Origin: Mycolicibacterium sphagni
GTDB lineage: Bacteria; Actinomycetota; Actinomycetes; Mycobacteriales; Mycobacteriaceae
Assembly: GCF_013337765.1 (NCBI RefSeq)
Contig: NZ_VBSB01000009.1
Location: 120,296-184,295, forward strand
Direction of reading: 5' to 3'
Length of the DNA stretch: 64,000 nt
Shown: in pieces, positions 36,444 through 45,220 of the stretch
How positions within the stretch are numbered: the first letter of the stretch is position 1
Layout of the letters: every line of letters begins with the position of its first letter
Notes under the pieces: generated by a model
What the model saw: only the letters and a program-made list of their open reading frames with translations
What the model was told of the DNA's origin: nothing
Databases searched by the model: none
Position numbers and translations under genes: made by a program

Positions 36444-37979
36444 ATGCGAGGGTTTCTTTGCGCACGCAATTTTCTCTTCACCGAAGTTTCGCTTGTGCCA
36501 CATTCCGGCTGGGTCGGCGGGGCTTTGATGGCGGTGGGGCTCGGCGCCTCGATCACCGCGGGCTGTGGCGTCGCCGCTGCTGACAGCACCTCAGCTACGC
36601 CTCCCTCGACGTCCAGCTCTGCGCACTCGCGAGATTCCGCTGCCCCGGGCAATGCGGCGGTCGGCACGTCGGGACCAGCGCGGTTACCACGCAAAGTTGC
36701 TGCTAGCCGCGCACCGGTGCAACAGGCAACAACTGTCGGGCCCGCGCGGCGGTCCGGGGTGAGCGCGGCTGCCGTGCCGACAGCGCTGAGACGTCACGCA
36801 GTCGGATCGACCGGACGCGGTGCGGCCGACACAACGGTGACGGAAACCGCCGCCGCGGCGTCAGTCGCCGGCACTCTTTCCTTAAATGCGAGTGTGACAA
36901 CAAAGAGCGCGTCGGCATTCGAAAGCCCGGTTTCAATTATCAATTCGCTTATTAGGCAGATTCAAATAACGTTCTTCAATAGAACGCCGACCATTTACTA
37001 CAATTCATCCGATAACGTGTTGAATCTCGACGGCACTATCACCGGCCAGATCATCGGCAACGATCTTGATGGCGACACGTTGACGTATACGGTCAGCAAT
37101 CCGCACAACGGTGGAACTGTAGCTATCGACACCGATGGCCATTTCACGTACACCCCCAGCGCGGATTTCGTCCAGGATGGGAGCACCGACCTGTTCACCG
37201 CCACCGTCAGCGACGCGCAGAGCGGGTTTCACTTCCACGGTCTGCTGGGCCTTCTTATGCCCGGTTGGGGTGCCGCGGCCAGTGTCACTGCCCGGGTGAA
37301 CGGGGCACCTGCGGTGGTCAGCGATCCGGGCAGCGTTGGTGCGCCGCCCGGTGCCGGAACCTGGGGGCAGCCGACGCGCTCGGCGTACTTCACGGACTGG
37401 TCGGTGCTGGCAGATTGGTGGGTTTATGCGGGAAAGACGCAACATGGCAATCGGACCGCGAGTGCGATTTCGTTTGCTGACAACGTGATGACGATCACCG
37501 GTGACGCCAACGGGAACACCGCGGGCATCGCCTGGGGACCCGGTCAGAAGTACGGCGCCTGGGAGGTCCGGATGAGGGCGCCGGTCGGCGCCTCCAACTA
37601 CGACCCGGTCCTGCTGCTGTGGCCCGACGCGGAGAACTGGCCGACCGGCGGTGAGGTCGACTTCGCGGAGATCTGGGGCGACTCGTCACGGCAGGCCGTC
37701 AATTCGGTCCTGCACTACTCGTCCACGAATCAGCAGGCCGGCGCGACCATCGCGGTCGACGCCACGCAGTGGCATACCTACGCGGTGCGCTGGACGCCGA
37801 CGGAGCTCACCACCTACGTCGACGGCGTGCCGATCTTCAGCACCACCGACACCTCGATGTTTCCGCCTGGGCGGATGCACCTGTGCATCCAACTGGACGT
37901 CTTGGGCTCCGACATCGTTGCGGGGGCGCAGATGCAGGTCGCGTGGGTGAAGGAGTACTCGCTGGACGCGATCAACTGA
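36444..37979 (+). CDS. Secreted Ig-like/cadherin-type plus GH16 glycoside hydrolase
   Basis: A 511-residue exported protein. A long N-region and hydrophobic core (about 26-47, ending GCGVAAADS) form a signal, followed by a Ser/Ala/Pro-rich low-complexity linker (about 50-150) and the segment IRQIQITFFNRTPTIYYN. Then comes a tandem-95-like repeat (DLDGDTLTYTVSNPHNGG, VAIDTDGHFTYTPS, about 205-250). The C-terminal half is a GH16 beta-jellyroll with the catalytic ExDxxE as Glu404-Val-Asp406-Phe-Ala-Glu409 in GGEVDFAEIW. It should cut a beta-1,3/1,4-glucan-like polymer outside the cell. Bases 36880-37040 are far more A/T-rich than the surroundings. ATG 36444 is the likeliest start. Confidence 0.85.
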   Translation: MRGFLCARNFLFTEVSLVPHSGWVGGALMAVGLGASITAGCGVAAADSTSATPPSTSSSAHSRDSAAPGNAAVGTSGPARLPRKVAASRAPVQQATTVGPARRSGVSAAAVPTALRRHAVGSTGRGAADTTVTETAAAASVAGTLSLNASVTTKSASAFESPVSIINSLIRQIQITFFNRTPTIYYNSSDNVLNLDGTITGQIIGNDLDGDTLTYTVSNPHNGGTVAIDTDGHFTYTPSADFVQDGSTDLFTATVSDAQSGFHFHGLLGLLMPGWGAAASVTARVNGAPAVVSDPGSVGAPPGAGTWGQPTRSAYFTDWSVLADWWVYAGKTQHGNRTASAISFADNVMTITGDANGNTAGIAWGPGQKYGAWEVRMRAPVGASNYDPVLLLWPDAENWPTGGEVDFAEIWGDSSRQAVNSVLHYSSTNQQAGATIAVDATQWHTYAVRWTPTELTTYVDGVPIFSTTDTSMFPPGRMHLCIQLDVLGSDIVAGAQMQVAWVKEYSLDAIN

Positions 37980-37995
37980 CCCTCGTCCCGACTTC

Positions 37996-38056
37996 GCCGA
38001 ACGTCGAGTTGGTGTCGCCGAGGTGGGGCATTCGGGGCATCAAGTCGACGTTCGGC
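37996..38056. terminator. Perfect 12-bp inverted repeat after the GH16 gene
   Basis: GCCGAACGTCGA (37996-38007) and TCGACGTTCGGC (38045-38056) pair perfectly across a 37-base loop, 16 bases past the GH16 stop and 59 before the PBP start. It may be a terminator or a dispersed palindromic element. Confidence 0.45.
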
Positions 38057-38114
38057 CGCGAGCTCCGGTGCGCCTACGCCACTTTCGGATCACGGACTCA
38101 TAACATCTGTCCCA

Positions 38115-39938
38115 ATGGCTACTTGCACCTCATTAGCAACACGAGTCACAGGCGTCGTCTCGATTTTGGCGGTGGTGGCGGCATCGGCGACCCTGTCGGC
38201 GTGCACACCTCGCCCCGACGGGCCCGGCCCGGCCGCCGAGAAGTTCTTCGCCGACCTCACCAAGGGCGACACCGCCGCCGCGGCGCAGCTCTCCGACCGG
38301 CCCGCCGATGTCCAGGCCGCCCTCAACGAGGCATGGGCCGGGCTGCAGGCCACCCACCTCGACGCCCAGGTCCTCGGCTCGCGCTACACCGAGGACACCG
38401 GCAGCGTGAACTACCGCTTCACCTGGCAGCTACCCAAGAAGCGGACCTGGACCTACGACGGCGTGCTGCAGATGATCCGCGACGAGGGCACCTGGCGGGT
38501 GCGCTGGACCCCTGCCGGATTGCACCCCAAACTCGGTGAGCACCAGCACTTTTCGTTGCGCGCCGATGCTCCGCGACGGGCCTCGGTCAACGAGCTCGGT
38601 GGTACCGACGTGCTGGCCCCGGCCAACCTGTACCGCTACCAGCTCGACGCTGCCAAGGCCGGGAGTCAGCTGATGTCGACCTCGCGGGTGGTCGCCGACC
38701 AGCTGCGCCAGTTCGACAACACCCTGGACCCCCAGCGGCTGGCCGAGCAGGCCAGTTCGTCAAGCAAGCCGCTGGATCTGGTCACGCTGCGACCGGCCGA
38801 TCACGACAAGGTCGGCCCGGCGCTGGACGCCCTGCCCGGCGTCGTCGTCACCCCGCAGGCCGACCTGCTGCCCACCGACGATCGCTTCGCGCCCGCCGTC
38901 ATCGGCGAGGTGAAAAAGGCGGTGATCGACGAACTCGATGGCCAGGCCGGCTGGCGGGTGGTCAGCGTGAACCAGAACGGCTCCGACGTCGACGTGCTGC
39001 AGGAGGTGGCACCAACGCCCGCGCCGTCGATCTCGATCACACTGGACCGCTCGGTGCAGAACGCCGCCCAGCACGCGGTCGACACCCAGGGCCGCAAGGC
39101 CATGATGGTCGTCATCAAGCCGTCGACCGGCGAGATCCTCGCAGTGGCGCAGAACGCGGCCGCCGACGCAGACGGCCCGGCGGCCACCACGGGCCTCTAT
39201 CCGCCGGGGTCGACGTTCAAGATCGTCACGGCAGGCGCGGCCATCGACCGCGATATGGCCACCCCCAACACCCTGCTGGGCTGCCCGGGTGAGATCGACA
39301 TCGGCAACCGGACGATCCCGAACTACAACAAGTTCGACCTCGGCACGGTCCCGATGTCGAAGGCGTTCGCGAACTCGTGCAACACCACATTCGCCGAGCT
39401 GGCCAGCCGGATGCCGCCGACCGCGCTGACGGTGGCGGCCTCGCAGTACGGCATCGGTCCGGACTACACGATCGACGGGCTGACCACGGTGACCGGCACA
39501 GTGCCGCCGACGGTGAACCTGGCCGAGCGCACCGAGGACGGCTTCGGGCAGGGCAAGGTTCTGGTCACGCCGTTCGGGATGGCGCTGGCCGCCGCGACCG
39601 TCGCCGCGGGCAAGACCCCCAACCCGCACCTGATCGTGGGCAGCCAGACCGCCGAGACCGGTGATCATCCGCCGATCACGCCGGCCATGCTCGACGGCCT
39701 GCGGCCGATGATGCGCATGGTGGTGACCAACGGCACCGCCAAGGACATCAACGACTCCGGTGACGTGCGCGGTAAGACCGGTGAGGCGGAGTTCTCGGGC
39801 GGCTCGCACGCCTGGTTCGCCGGTTATCGGGGTGATCTGGCCTTCGCGGCGCTGATCGTGGGCGGCGGAAGTTCGGAGTACGCGGTGCGGATGGTCAAGA
39901 TGATGTTCAGCGAGCTGCCCGCCGACTACCTGGCCTGA
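38115..39938 (+). CDS. Penicillin-binding lipoprotein (Rv2864c-like transpeptidase)
   Basis: A 607-residue class B-type PBP. The signal ends in lipobox LSAC with Cys30, so the protein is a lipoprotein on the outer face of the membrane. An NTF2-like MecA_N domain (about 40-150) and a dimerisation domain precede the transpeptidase domain. Active-site motifs are complete: Ser366-TF-Lys369 (PPGSTFKI), Ser421-Cys-Asn423, and Lys554-Thr-Gly556 (GKTGEAE). It cross-links peptidoglycan D,D-peptides and is a beta-lactam target. It matches Rv2864c in content and neighbourhood. Confidence 0.94.
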   Translation: MATCTSLATRVTGVVSILAVVAASATLSACTPRPDGPGPAAEKFFADLTKGDTAAAAQLSDRPADVQAALNEAWAGLQATHLDAQVLGSRYTEDTGSVNYRFTWQLPKKRTWTYDGVLQMIRDEGTWRVRWTPAGLHPKLGEHQHFSLRADAPRRASVNELGGTDVLAPANLYRYQLDAAKAGSQLMSTSRVVADQLRQFDNTLDPQRLAEQASSSSKPLDLVTLRPADHDKVGPALDALPGVVVTPQADLLPTDDRFAPAVIGEVKKAVIDELDGQAGWRVVSVNQNGSDVDVLQEVAPTPAPSISITLDRSVQNAAQHAVDTQGRKAMMVVIKPSTGEILAVAQNAAADADGPAATTGLYPPGSTFKIVTAGAAIDRDMATPNTLLGCPGEIDIGNRTIPNYNKFDLGTVPMSKAFANSCNTTFAELASRMPPTALTVAASQYGIGPDYTIDGLTTVTGTVPPTVNLAERTEDGFGQGKVLVTPFGMALAAATVAAGKTPNPHLIVGSQTAETGDHPPITPAMLDGLRPMMRMVVTNGTAKDINDSGDVRGKTGEAEFSGGSHAWFAGYRGDLAFAALIVGGGSSEYAVRMVKMMFSELPADYLA

Positions 39939-40051
39939 CCGAGCCCGCAGTGCCCACCCGTGCAAAGCCCCAACTTTTCCAAAACTGGCGGCTTTAATGA
40001 TTGTTGGTGCCGCAGTCGGGGGGACGGGCGCAGAGACCGGGGCACGAAGCA

Positions 40052-40636
40052 ATGACCGACGTAGACCGCGACGCGATTGTCGACACCGCACTCGCACTCT
40101 TCGTCGAACGCGGATACGGCTCGACAACCCCGGCTGACATCGCGTCCGTACTCGGTCTTCAGCCCGGTGTGATCACTGCCGAGTTCCCGGATAAAGAATC
40201 CTTCATCTTCGCCGTCGTCGACGCCATGTTCGCCGCCGTCTTCGAAGAATTGACCAAAGCCTCACAGGAACAAGACCTCGTGGAAAGCCTGCTTGCCGCT
40301 CACCAAAGCGCCGTAGGACGGATCATCGCGGGCGAAGGACCTGTGCCGCTACTGCGAATGCACCGCATGGGTAGGGTCATCGCAACCAATCCAGCTGTGG
40401 CGCAAGCTGTCTCGGTTCATCGCAAACGAGTGCTCGCACACGGATTGGCCGATCAACGCGGCATTGCCCAGGACGATCCCCAGATCTCAAAGGCTGTCAC
40501 GGTGTGGTCGGCAATCATGGCAAGCACGCATGCCGCAGCCATCCACGACCAAGATGAACCTGACCCCTTCGCGACGGATCTCACGACGCGGCGGCTGGAC
40601 CGGACTTACCATCTGGTCCGTCGGGTTCAGCCGTGA
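40052..40636 (+). CDS. TetR-family transcriptional regulator
   Basis: A 194-residue regulator. The N-terminal HTH is AIVDTALALFVERGYGSTTPADIASVLGLQPGVITAEFPDKESFIFAVVDAM (about 7-58), the standard TetR three-helix DNA-binding fold. The C-terminal ligand domain is all-helical and not assignable. ATG 40052 lies close to the HTH as usual; codons back to 40001 are open but unconserved in look. No divergent partner gene is visible, and its target is unknown. Confidence 0.87.
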   Translation: MTDVDRDAIVDTALALFVERGYGSTTPADIASVLGLQPGVITAEFPDKESFIFAVVDAMFAAVFEELTKASQEQDLVESLLAAHQSAVGRIIAGEGPVPLLRMHRMGRVIATNPAVAQAVSVHRKRVLAHGLADQRGIAQDDPQISKAVTVWSAIMASTHAAAIHDQDEPDPFATDLTTRRLDRTYHLVRRVQP

Positions 40637-40712
40637 CGCGGCTCGCCTGACCGCTTTCCGGGGCGATTCACAGAGCGTTTAAATTAATATCGCGAGCCGT
40701 GAGGAAAACCCC

Positions 40713-41228
40713 TTGGGAGGATCGAGCACTTACTGCGGGCCAAGATGCGGGTTGGCGCACGAGTCCGTGTGGCGGGCGCCTGTGATCGCGCCGGGTGACA
40801 TCTGCCTCGACAGCAGTGGCGCAGTCATTCCCACGTCATGGCTCAGCGGCTTCCAGCATGTCGCAGTCCTGTCCAATTCTTCTCATCTGAGCTTGAATAC
40901 CGACTGGGTCATCACCTGTCCGTTCATCCCAGACACGTATGACGAGAGCTTTCGAATGCCTGATGCGCTGGCGCCAACCCTCGGGACAGATGTGCGCGGC
41001 CTAATGCACCGTGTCCGGGACGACGCAGCGACTAGTACGGGCGTAATACGGATTGGCGCCTATCCCTCGCAAGATCAACGTTGGCGCCCACCATGTGAGC
41101 CAGCAGGGTACCTTCTGCCTGAGCTCGTGCAGTGCGTGCGAACGTCAGGCCTTGGAGAACCGATCGGGAACGTGGGCGCGGACGCCCTCCGCGAAGCCGT
41201 CGGTATCGTGACCGTGCTGATCACCTAA
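40713..41228 (+). CDS. Hypothetical protein with possible PemK/MazF-like fold
   Basis: A 171-residue protein I cannot place firmly. Its pattern resembles the MazF/PemK toxin fold: APGDICLDSS near the start (GDI strand), HVAVLSNSSHLSLNTDWVITCPFI in the middle, and GYLLPELVQCVRTSGLGEPIGNVGADALREAVGIVTVLI at the end, the usual last strands and helix. The central part is longer than in MazF. The start is uncertain (TTG 40713; a GTG about 60 bases on is possible). The flanks are less GC-rich than the genome, which suggests a later arrival. No small antitoxin ORF is evident. Confidence 0.5.
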   Translation: MGGSSTYCGPRCGLAHESVWRAPVIAPGDICLDSSGAVIPTSWLSGFQHVAVLSNSSHLSLNTDWVITCPFIPDTYDESFRMPDALAPTLGTDVRGLMHRVRDDAATSTGVIRIGAYPSQDQRWRPPCEPAGYLLPELVQCVRTSGLGEPIGNVGADALREAVGIVTVLIT

Positions 41229-41385
41229 CAACGAGGGCCGAGTGAGTTTGTTGGCGCTTCAAGCATCGGGCGATATGAACCGCCCCGGATTTGATGCACA
41301 TCAATCGGATACCGCCCGAAGTCGGCTACGGTCAGTGAGACATCCGGATAGCTCACGGTCGGGGGCCGTTCGTGAACGCTGCCGG

Positions 41386-42273
41386 ATGTCCAGGAAGGCG
41401 CCCATCGCGATGCCCGAGCAGCTAAAACCACACTTCGAAAACGTCCAGGCGCACTACGACCTGTCCGATGACTTCTTCCGCCTGTTCCTCGACCCGACGC
41501 AGACCTACAGCTGCGCCTACTTCGAGCGTGACGGTATGACGCTGGAAGAGGCGCAGATCGCCAAGATCGACCTGGCGCTGGGCAAGCTGAACCTCCAACC
41601 GGGTATGACGCTGCTCGATGTCGGCTGCGGCTGGGGCTCGACGTTGAACCGGGCGCTCGAGCGCTACGACGTCAACGTGATCGGCCTGACGCTCAGCGAG
41701 AACCAGCAGGCCCACGTCGAGCGGTTGTTCGCCGAGTCGGAGAGTCCGCGCTCCAAGCGCGTGGAACTGCGCGGCTGGGAGCAGTTCGACGAGCCGGTCG
41801 ACCGGATCGTATCCATCGGTGCCTTCGAGCATTTCGGCTTCGACCGCTATGACGACTTCTTCACGTTCGCCTACAACGCGATGCCCGCCGACGGCGTCAT
41901 GCTGCTGCACACCATCCTCGGTCTGCATCCCGACGACGTGCTGGCACTGGGCATACCGCTGACCTTCGAGATGGCCCGGTTCTGCAAGTTCATGATCACC
42001 GAGATCTTCCCCGGTGGCCGGCTGCCGTCGGTGCGGATGATCGATGCGCATGCCGTCAAGCCCGGTTTCACAGTGACCCGATTCCAATCGCTGCAGGCCC
42101 ACTACCCCACGACGCTCGACTACTGGTCGGCGGCGCTGGAGGCGCACAAGGACGAAGCCATCGCCGTCCAGTCCGAGGAGGTCTACGACCGCTACATGAA
42201 GTACCTGCTCGGCTGCCCTCCCTTGTTCCGCAGCGGTTTGATCGACGTGGGTCAGTTCACGCTGACGAAGTAG
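41386..42273 (+). CDS. Mycolic-acid cyclopropane/methoxy synthase-type methyltransferase
   Basis: A 295-residue SAM-dependent enzyme of the CmaA/MmaA/PcaA/UmaA family, which modifies double bonds of meromycolate chains. It opens with LKPHFENVQAHYDLSDDFFRLFLDPTQTYSCAYFERDGMTLEEAQIAKIDLALGKLNLQPG, then SAM motif LLDVGCGWGSTLNRALERYDVNVIGLTLSENQ, IVSIGAFEHFGFDRYDDFF and the C-terminal MKYLLGCPPLFRSG. A later in-frame ATG at 41410 (MPEQLKPHF) is an equally good start. Which mycolate position it acts on cannot be read from sequence. Confidence 0.92.
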   Translation: MSRKAPIAMPEQLKPHFENVQAHYDLSDDFFRLFLDPTQTYSCAYFERDGMTLEEAQIAKIDLALGKLNLQPGMTLLDVGCGWGSTLNRALERYDVNVIGLTLSENQQAHVERLFAESESPRSKRVELRGWEQFDEPVDRIVSIGAFEHFGFDRYDDFFTFAYNAMPADGVMLLHTILGLHPDDVLALGIPLTFEMARFCKFMITEIFPGGRLPSVRMIDAHAVKPGFTVTRFQSLQAHYPTTLDYWSAALEAHKDEAIAVQSEEVYDRYMKYLLGCPPLFRSGLIDVGQFTLTK

Positions 42274-42323
42274 CCCAATTATCAAGTAGCACAGGCATTC
42301 CCGCCTGTGTGCTTAGATGATGC

Positions 42324-43238
42324 GTGACCAACCGGATCCAGAGTTTGTTGGGCGTCACCTATCCCGTGGTCCAGGCGCCGATGACCTACATCGCGAGGGC
42401 AACGCTGGCCGCCGCGGTGTCCGAGGCTGGTGGCCTTGGCGTCATCGAAACCCTCACGCCGGAGGGACGCGCCGACCTGCTCACCGTGCGCGAGCTCACG
42501 GACCGGCCGGTGGGTGCCAACCTGATGATCCAGGGCTGGAAGCGCGATCCGTCCATCGTCGACGTGCTGGTCGAGGCCAAGGTGCGGCACGTGTTCACCT
42601 CCGCCGGCGACCCCGGGCTGTTCACCGCGCGGCTGCACGACGCCGGCATGACGGTGGTGCATGTGGTGGGGTCGCTGAACGGTGCCCGTAAGGCGGTCGA
42701 CGCGGGCGTGGATGCGTTGGTGGTCGAAGGGGTCGAGGGCGGCGGCTTTAAATCGGCGCTCGGGGCGTCGACTATGGTCCTGCTTCCGTTGATCGCCGAA
42801 CAGATCGACCTTCCCCTGATTGCGGCCGGCGGCATCTGTGATGCCCGTTCGGCCGCCGCGGCGGTGGTGTTGGGCGCCGAGGGTGTGCAGATGGGGACCC
42901 GCATGCTGGCCAGTCGCGAGGCGGCTGTGCACGCCAACTTCAAGAACGCGATCGTGGCCGCCGACGACGCCGGCACAATCCTGCTGAATCTGCCGGGCAA
43001 TCCCACGATGCGGGTGTTGCACGTCGGCTTGGCTCGCCGGGTGGCGACCGAAGGTGCCGCGGCCCCGCTGATCAGCGGTGTCACCGAGCTCTACTTCGAG
43101 GGCGACATGGAGGCGAGCGTGGCCAACACCGGTCAGGTCTCGTCGCGCATCGTCGAGGTATTGCCGGTCGCCGATATCGTCCGCAGCACGTGGGTCGATG
43201 CGCAGAGCGCGCTGACCGCCGCCGCGGCTCGATTCTGA
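42324..43238 (+). CDS. Nitronate monooxygenase / FMN-dependent NMO-family enzyme
   Basis: A 304-residue TIM-barrel flavoenzyme of the 2-nitropropane dioxygenase/NMO family. Seen: YPVVQAPMTYIA at the N-terminus, SEAGGLGVIE, the GGGFKSALGASTMVLLPLIAEQIDLPLIAAGGICDARSAAAAVVLGAEGVQMGTRMLAS block (about 140-200) that binds FMN phosphate. The catalytic His common to class I NMO is not obvious, so it may be another FMN oxidoreductase of the group. Start GTG 42324. The gene converges on the Rieske lipoprotein with a one-base gap. Confidence 0.88.
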   Translation: MTNRIQSLLGVTYPVVQAPMTYIARATLAAAVSEAGGLGVIETLTPEGRADLLTVRELTDRPVGANLMIQGWKRDPSIVDVLVEAKVRHVFTSAGDPGLFTARLHDAGMTVVHVVGSLNGARKAVDAGVDALVVEGVEGGGFKSALGASTMVLLPLIAEQIDLPLIAAGGICDARSAAAAVVLGAEGVQMGTRMLASREAAVHANFKNAIVAADDAGTILLNLPGNPTMRVLHVGLARRVATEGAAAPLISGVTELYFEGDMEASVANTGQVSSRIVEVLPVADIVRSTWVDAQSALTAAAARF

Positions 43239-43239
43239 G

Positions 43240-43635
43240 TCAGCCGGCGACGATGTCGCCGCCCTTGACCTTCACCGCGACCGAGGCCAGCGGCGTCACC
43301 GCGGGCCCGCGGAGCACCGCGCCGTCGAGACCGAATTGACTGCCGTGGCACGGGCAGTTGAGCGTGCCGTCGGTTACGGAAGGGAGCTTGCAGCCGGCGT
43401 GGGTGCATCGGGCGACGAAACCCTCGAACACCCCGGCCGTGGGCTGGGTGATCACGGTGTCGCCGACGACCTTGCCCGAGCCCACCGGGATATCGGCCGC
43501 GGTGGCCAGCACCTGGCCCGGCGCCGTCGTCGTCGGCGACGCGGTCAGTTCGCCGGTGTTGCTGTTGCAGGCCGCAATCGGCGCCACGGCGGCCCCGATG
43601 AGGACGGTTCGGCGCGGCAAGGCGAACATCGGCAT
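43240..43635 (-). CDS. Tat-type Rieske [2Fe-2S] lipoprotein
   Basis: A 131-residue exported iron-sulfur protein. The N-terminus LPRRTVLIGAAVAPIAAC combines a twin-arginine (Arg8-Arg9), a hydrophobic core and a lipobox with Cys23. A Thr/Ser linker leads to the Rieske fold with both cluster motifs, CTHAGC and CPCHGSQF (Cys/His pairs). It would be folded with its cluster in the cytoplasm and exported by Tat, then lipid-anchored. Electron partner unknown; the adjacent NMO-like flavoenzyme is convergent, not co-transcribed. Confidence 0.9.
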   Translation of the reverse strand: MPMFALPRRTVLIGAAVAPIAACNSNTGELTASPTTTAPGQVLATAADIPVGSGKVVGDTVITQPTAGVFEGFVARCTHAGCKLPSVTDGTLNCPCHGSQFGLDGAVLRGPAVTPLASVAVKVKGGDIVAG

Positions 43636-43692
43636 AGGTTAGCCGAGGGCCGCCGAGATGGACGCCTGGCCAGGGCGAACAGGTACCGTGGA

Positions 43693-44274
43693 ATGGCTAT
43701 GACCGGACTCGACCACACGCCCGCGCTGCGGGTATCCGATGCCGACCGCAACGGCACCCTGCGGCGGCTGCACAACGCCGTCGCGCTGGGGCTGATCGAT
43801 ATCGGCGAATTCGAGGAGCGCTCGGCGCAGGTCTCGGCGGCCCGGATGCACGCCGACCTCGAGATCCTGGTCGACGACCTGCCCGGACCCGGCGCCATCG
43901 TCACCTCCGCGGCCGATCGGGTCGAACTGCGTGGCTGGATGGGCTCACTGCGACGGCACGGCGAGTGGACCGTGCCGACCCGGCTGGCGCTGGTACGCCG
44001 GATGGGCTCGGTCGACCTCGACCTCACCAACGCCCGCTTTGCGGGACCGGTCGTCGTCATCGAACTCGATATGGTCCGCGGCTCGGTGGACCTCCGCCTG
44101 CCCGAGGGCGCCAGCGCGTCCATCGACGACATCACCGTGTACGCCGGCAGCGCCCGCGACCGTCGCAAGGACGCACCGGCCGAGGGCACCCCGCACGTCG
44201 TGCTCACCGGACGGGTCGTGATGGGCTCGGTCAACGTCCGCGGTCCCAAGCGTCCGCTGCTGCGTCGCCATTAA
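43693..44274 (+). CDS. DUF1707 (SHOCT-like) domain protein
   Basis: A 193-residue protein. The N-terminal DUF1707 module is seen as LRVSDADRNGTLRRLHNAVALGLIDIGEFEERSAQVSAARMHADLEILVDDLP (about 12-65), common in actinobacterial membrane-associated or regulatory proteins. The rest is a beta-rich domain with repeated GS-V-L patterns (VRRMGSVDLDL, VRGSVDLRLP, VMGSVNVRGP) like the DUF2154/LiaF-type C-terminal fold. No membrane helix is present. Start ATG 43693 or 43699. Map follows after nine bases. Confidence 0.85.
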   Translation: MAMTGLDHTPALRVSDADRNGTLRRLHNAVALGLIDIGEFEERSAQVSAARMHADLEILVDDLPGPGAIVTSAADRVELRGWMGSLRRHGEWTVPTRLALVRRMGSVDLDLTNARFAGPVVVIELDMVRGSVDLRLPEGASASIDDITVYAGSARDRRKDAPAEGTPHVVLTGRVVMGSVNVRGPKRPLLRRH

Positions 44275-44283
44275 GCTGGCGAG

Positions 44284-45141
44284 ATGCCCGTACGCACTGC
44301 ACTCCGTCCCGGAGTGGTCTCACCGACCCTGCCGGTCCCCAAGGCGATCGAGCGTCCCGAATACGTCGGCAAGTCAACGGTCGCAGAAGGCACCGAGCCG
44401 TGGGTCCAGACGCCCGAGGTCATCGAGAACATGCGCATCGCCGGGCGCATCGCGGCCGGCGCGCTGGCCGAGGCCGGCAAAGCCGTCGCACCTGGGGTGA
44501 CCACCGACGAGCTCGACAGGATCGCCCACGACTACATGGTCGATCACGGCGCTTACCCGTCGACGCTGTACTACAAGGGTTTTCCGAAGTCGTGCTGCAC
44601 CTCGCTCAACGAGATCATCTGCCACGGCATCCCGGACTCGACCGTGGTCCAGGACGGCGACATCGTCAACATCGACGTGACCGCCTTCATCCATGGTGTG
44701 CACGGCGACACCAATGCCACGTTCCTGGCCGGTGACGTCAGCGAGGAGCACCGCCTGCTCGTCGAGCGCACCCACGAGGCGACGATGCGTGCCATCAAGG
44801 CCGTCAAGCCCGGGCGGGCCCTGTCGGTGGTCGGCCGCGTCATCGAGGCGTACGCAAACCGGTTCGGCTACAACGTGGTTCGTGACTTCACCGGACACGG
44901 TATCGGCACAACCTTCCACAACGGCCTGGTGGTGCTGCACTACGACCAGCCCGAGGTGGAGACCGTGCTGGAGCCGGGGATGACGTTCACCATCGAACCG
45001 ATGATCAACCTCGGCGCGCTGGACTACGAGATCTGGGACGACGGCTGGACGGTGGCCACCAAGGACCGCAAGTGGACCGCGCAGTTCGAGCACACCCTGG
45101 TCGTCACCGAGGACGGCGCGGAAATCCTGACCCTGCCGTGA
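44284..45141 (+). CDS. map: Type I methionine aminopeptidase
   Basis: A 285-residue cytoplasmic metallopeptidase that removes the initiator Met. An N-terminal extension with a Pro-rich [20 protein letters not shown] segment is typical of the longer actinobacterial MapB. The catalytic pita-bread domain has CHGIPD (His), [19 protein letters not shown] (Asp pair), [13 protein letters not shown] (His), and [26 protein letters not shown] (Glu pair). It matches mapB (Rv2861c). A 24-bp stem hairpin lies between it and cobQ. Confidence 0.96.
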   Translation: MPVRTALRPGVVSPTLPVPKAIERPEYVGKSTVAEGTEPWVQTPEVIENMRIAGRIAAGALAEAGKAVAPGVTTDELDRIAHDYMVDHGAYPSTLYYKGFPKSCCTSLNEIICHGIPDSTVVQDGDIVNIDVTAFIHGVHGDTNATFLAGDVSEEHRLLVERTHEATMRAIKAVKPGRALSVVGRVIEAYANRFGYNVVRDFTGHGIGTTFHNGLVVLHYDQPEVETVLEPGMTFTIEPMINLGALDYEIWDDGWTVATKDRKWTAQFEHTLVVTEDGAEILTLP

Positions 45142-45150
45142 GACCTCTCC

Positions 45151-45212
45151 CGCGAGCAGACGGAAAAGTCCCCGACACGCCGCGGTTGCGGGGACTTTTG
45201 CGTCTGCTCGCG
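45151..45212. terminator. 24-bp inverted repeat between map and cobQ
   Basis: Arms 45151-45174 and 45189-45212 match at 23 of 24 positions, with a 14-base loop. The left arm starts CGCGAGCAGACG and the right ends CGTCTGCTCGCG. The inner part AAAAGTCCCCG/CGGGGACTTTT gives a terminator-like stem with U-run on both strands. It begins 10 bases after map and ends eight bases before the cobQ GTG, so it could both end map transcripts and fold over the cobQ ribosome site. Confidence 0.7.
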
Positions 45213-45220
45213 AGGAAAAA

